Source: an uncultured Bacilli bacterium (GTDB lineage Bacteria; Bacillota_I; Bacilli_A; RF39; UBA660). Taken from it: 26,403 nt of DNA. The DNA lies in the NCBI GenBank assembly GCA_947598455.1, contig CANQFI010000007.1, positions 1 to 26,403 of the forward strand, read 5' to 3'. Shown here one piece after another: positions 24,033 to 26,403 of this stretch. Numbering within the stretch: position 1 is the first letter of the stretch; each line of letters begins with the position of its first letter. Below the pieces are notes generated by a model. It saw only the letters and a program-made list of their open reading frames with translations, was not told where the DNA came from and did not search any database. A program made the position numbers and the translations under genes.

Positions 24033-24864
24033 GAATAGTAATTGTTACAAAGGTTAAAAAGAAAAAGATTATTAAATGAATTAAACGATATAATAAATAA
24101 TTAGGATAATTAATTGAAGTATCATTTATGATACTTTTTATTTGGGCTTCAATACATAAACCGCAGGAAGATATAGAAATAATAGTAAAGATTAATTTTA
24201 AAGTTAAAGGCATGGAGATAGTACTTAGATTAGAAAGGGATGTAGTTATTTCTAAGATACTTAAAAGAAAGGTTTTTAGATAGATATTGTGAATTAAATT
24301 AAGGGGTAAAGTATTAAAAAAGATAATTGTTCCTAAAATAATTATTAAAGTATTAATATTTTTGGTAATACTATTTATTAAGGTATTAAATATGGAAATA
24401 TTTTGACGAGTAAAGCTTATTTTAGGAGGATTAATTAATTTAATTAAAATGAAATTAGTTATAATATTACAGCTCATGATGATAAGAGCTATTTTAGAAT
24501 TAAAAATTACTTTTAAGAATGTATAAGTAAAGATAGGAGAAGTGTATTTGGTTACAGCTAATAACTTAGTTATATCGATATTGTATTTGTTTAGTATATA
24601 GGCATTAGAAGGACTGCCCGAGATAATACTTAATAGGTATATATAATTTATATGGAGATATTTATTGATGTAGTAAGGAAGGTTTGAGTTGTATATTAAA
24701 TCAACGATGATGAATGTCGGAAAGAGAGTTGGGATAATTTTTTTTAGCCATATAGTTACACTATAGATTGTTTTGGTGGTTATATAGTCATTATTTGTGA
24801 GACAATAAATAAAATATATTAATAAAATTGTAAATAATATTAATTCTTTTAGGATATTTTTCAT
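24025..24864 (-). CDS. ylbJ: YlbJ-like sporulation integral membrane protein
   Basis: 279-aa polytopic protein with about seven or eight TMs and the YlbJ/nucleoside-recognition (Gate) style. The first half has WLKKIIPTLFPTFIIVDLIY and SGSPSNAYILNKYNI, corresponding to the family's LFPF and SGYP-x-GA motifs. The second half ends SISSCGLCIEAQIKSII, corresponding to FGG-x-x-HAQ. B. subtilis YlbJ is expressed in the mother cell and needed for heat-resistant spores. Family members are usually around 400 aa, so this is a reduced version. SD GAAGGTAA precedes the start. The adjacent divergent ylbL supports the call, as ylbJ-ylbK-ylbL are neighbours in B. subtilis. Confidence 0.8.
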   Translation of the reverse strand: MKNILKELILFTILLIYFIYCLTNNDYITTKTIYSVTIWLKKIIPTLFPTFIIVDLIYNSNLPYYINKYLHINYIYLLSIISGSPSNAYILNKYNIDITKLLAVTKYTSPIFTYTFLKVIFNSKIALIIMSCNIITNFILIKLINPPKISFTRQNISIFNTLINSITKNINTLIIILGTIIFFNTLPLNLIHNIYLKTFLLSILEITTSLSNLSTISMPLTLKLIFTIISISSCGLCIEAQIKSIINDTSINYPNYLLYRLIHLIIFFFLTFVTITILI

Positions 24865-24880
24865 AATTTACCTTCATAAA

Positions 24881-24889
24881 TGATATAAT
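24881..24889 (+). promoter_or_regulatory. Extended -10 promoter for ylbL within the 40-bp divergent gap
   Basis: TGaTATAAT at 24881-24889. With the SD AAGGTG at 24894-24899 and ATG 24905, the transcript would start in or just before the SD, an unusually short leader. The ylbJ SD (24879-24872, minus) abuts this element. Confidence 0.5.
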
Positions 24890-24904
24890 ATTTAAGGTGA
24901 TATA

Positions 24905-25915
24905 ATGTTTAATAATTTATATGAAAAAATTAAAATGTTTATGAAAAAAAATATCTTTGCGATTGTTTTAGCATTGGTTTTATTTCTTTTATTATTTATC
25001 GAACTTCCATATGATGTTGAAATGCCTGGAGGAACTATTGATCTAGAAAATAGGGTAACTGTTAATGGAGAGACGACTGAGATAGAAGGATCTTTTAATA
25101 TGGCTTATGTTTCTGTAATTAGAGGTAAAATACCATATATTATTATGGGATTAATATTACCGGATTGGGATGTTGTTAAACAAAGTGATTCAATGTATGA
25201 AAATGAAACTGTTAAAGATGCGACTAAAAGAGATAAATTAGAATTAAAACAAAGTATTAATTATGCTACGGTTGTGGCGATGGATGCGGCAGGTATTAAT
25301 TATGAAATATCTAATAGAGAAAATTATGTTGCTTATATTGATCCTAAAGCTGATACTGATTTAAAAATTGGTGATAATATTTTAGCTATTAATGGAGAAG
25401 AAATTAAAGATATAAATAAATTGAGTGAGATTGTGCAAGAAGCTAATGAAAGAGATACTTTTAAAATAAATGTTTTAAGAGATAATAAAAAAGTTACAAC
25501 AATTGCGAAAGTATTTAAAGAAAATGATAAAAAATATATTGGTATATCAGCAATTACAACATTTGATATTGATAGTGATGTAAAAGTTGAGATTTCTTCT
25601 AAAAAACAAGAATCTGGTCCAAGTGGAGGACTAATGATGACTTTAATGACTTATAATGCTTTAACTAAACAAGATTTGACTCATGGTAAAAAAATTGTTG
25701 GAACTGGAACAATTTCACTTGATGGTAGTGTTGGGGAAATTGGAGGCGTTAAATACAAATTAATGGGTGCAGTTAAAAATAAAGCAGATATATTTTTAGT
25801 TCCAGCAGGTAATTATGAGGAAGCAATGGAAGTTAAAAAAGCTAAAAAATATGATATAGAAATTGTTAAAGTTTCTAAATTTCAAGATGCTATTGATTAT
25901 TTGGAGGGATTATAA
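24905..25915 (+). CDS. ylbL: Membrane-anchored PDZ-Lon-type serine protease (YlbL)
   Basis: 336-aa YlbL-family protease. In B. subtilis YlbL, with CtpA, degrades the division inhibitor YneA after DNA damage. N-terminal TM (about 16-34, IFAIVLALVLFLLLFIEL), then MPGGTIDLENRV typical of the family. A PDZ domain lies at about 145-210 (LKIGDNILAINGEEIKDI). The C-terminal S16 Lon protease domain has Ser240 in GPSGGL and Lys285 in GGVKYK, and ends SKFQDAIDYLEGL. Both catalytic residues are intact, so it should be active on the outer face. The last base of its stop is the first base of the next ATG. Confidence 0.93.
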   Translation: MFNNLYEKIKMFMKKNIFAIVLALVLFLLLFIELPYDVEMPGGTIDLENRVTVNGETTEIEGSFNMAYVSVIRGKIPYIIMGLILPDWDVVKQSDSMYENETVKDATKRDKLELKQSINYATVVAMDAAGINYEISNRENYVAYIDPKADTDLKIGDNILAINGEEIKDINKLSEIVQEANERDTFKINVLRDNKKVTTIAKVFKENDKKYIGISAITTFDIDSDVKVEISSKKQESGPSGGLMMTLMTYNALTKQDLTHGKKIVGTGTISLDGSVGEIGGVKYKLMGAVKNKADIFLVPAGNYEEAMEVKKAKKYDIEIVKVSKFQDAIDYLEGL

Positions 25916-26403
25916 TGAAATATTATGATAGAGATGTTATTAAAAGTATTAGTCCAGTAATTGTTTTAAATCCTTTCTTTGATGAATGGTATAGTATAGT
26001 GGAAGATATTTTAAAACATCCAGAATTTCAAAAGAGAAAACTATTTATGCATCATCATAATTTATCAGTTTGGGATCATTCTATTTTAGTTTCTTTTAAA
26101 TCTTTTATGGCTTGTAAATATTTTAAAGCTGATAAAAGAGTTTGTGCGATAGCTGGTTTGTTACATGATTTTTATAGTCAAGCTTGGATTAGTACACCAG
26201 AACTCGAAAATTTAGAAAATGGTAAATATACAAAATTAATGAAAGAACCTAAACCTTGGTATAAAATGCATGGATTTACTCATGCTAAAGATGCAGCGAC
26301 TAATTATGTAAAATTTTTTCCACAGCTAGAAAATAAAAAGATTACTAATTCTATATTAAGACATATGTTTCCATTAAATATAATTCCACCAAAATACAAA
26401 GAA
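25915..26403 (+). CDS. HD-domain phosphohydrolase, 3'-truncated by the window end
   Basis: 163 codons are visible, running off the edge. The metal-binding HD-type motifs are in order: H46-H47-H48 (LFMHHHNLSVWDHS), the HD pair H84-D85 in AGLLHDFYS, H at about 120 (MHGFTHAKDA) and RHMFP further on. This resembles small HD hydrolases acting on nucleotides or related phosphates; the substrate is unknown. It overlaps the ylbL stop by one base (TAATG) and has GGAGG at 25903-25907, so it is cotranscribed with ylbL. Confidence 0.85.
   Translation, partial: MKYYDRDVIKSISPVIVLNPFFDEWYSIVEDILKHPEFQKRKLFMHHHNLSVWDHSILVSFKSFMACKYFKADKRVCAIAGLLHDFYSQAWISTPELENLENGKYTKLMKEPKPWYKMHGFTHAKDAATNYVKFFPQLENKKITNSILRHMFPLNIIPPKYKE

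Noticed and set aside
24905..24940. Minus-strand CATATAAA resembling a sigma-E -10 box upstream of ylbJ
   Set aside because: No matching -35, and such matches are frequent in DNA this AT-rich.

Overview
The window is very AT-rich, gene-dense DNA with strong AAGGAGG or AAGGTGA ribosome-binding sites and TGA used as a stop. Gene content and order point to the class Bacilli (Firmicutes). Three blocks follow the Bacillus subtilis order in shortened form: ruvA-ruvB; ireB-ruvX-yrzB-mltG-trmR-yrrN/yrrO-greA; and tig...lon-spoVID-ysxE followed by ylbJ-ylbL. SpoVID-, YsxE- and YlbJ-like proteins imply an endospore-forming or recently spore-forming lineage. The shortened proteins, the missing neighbours (alaS, udk, clpX, lonB, engB, hem operon, ylbK) and the single-base gene overlaps suggest a streamlined, probably uncultured gut-type Bacilli near Erysipelotrichales/RF39. 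That placement is inference; no rRNA is present.

Layout. Positions 1-3200 hold two tandem genes of unknown function that share a sigma-region-4-like C-terminal HTH, then a membrane-anchored extracytoplasmic protein. Positions 3224-5403 hold ruvA, a 5'-nucleotidase-like HAD gene and ruvB, for Holliday junction branch migration. Positions 5404-10480 are an accessory island where alaS would be expected. It contains three lipoproteins, a Cys-rich two-TM protein, a 56-aa coupled small ORF, a 534-bp stretch without a convincing gene, and a decayed phage-type BRO antirepressor. A diverged 35-bp direct repeat occurs at both edges of its lipoprotein part.

Positions 10452-15671 return to the core genome: ireB, ruvX, DUF1292, mltG (glycan strand termination), trmR plus two U32 proteins (wobble-uridine hydroxylation and methylation of tRNA), and greA. 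Positions 15673-20623 hold tig, an anchored surface protein and lon. Positions 20663-22367 hold spore morphogenesis genes spoVID and ysxE. Positions 22364-24032 hold a small minus-strand membrane ORF and two membrane-anchored beta-rich surface proteins. ylbJ (minus strand) diverges from ylbL, a membrane PDZ-Lon protease, and ylbL overlaps an HD-domain phosphohydrolase cut by the window end.

Regulation is compact. Many genes are preceded by extended -10 promoters (TGnTATAAT-like), often only a few bases after a rho-independent terminator whose stem includes the previous stop codon. I found no rRNA, tRNA, CRISPR array, riboswitch or intact mobile element. The best candidates for something undescribed are the tandem sigma-4-like gene pair (90-2071) and the repeat-bracketed lipoprotein island (5461-9594).
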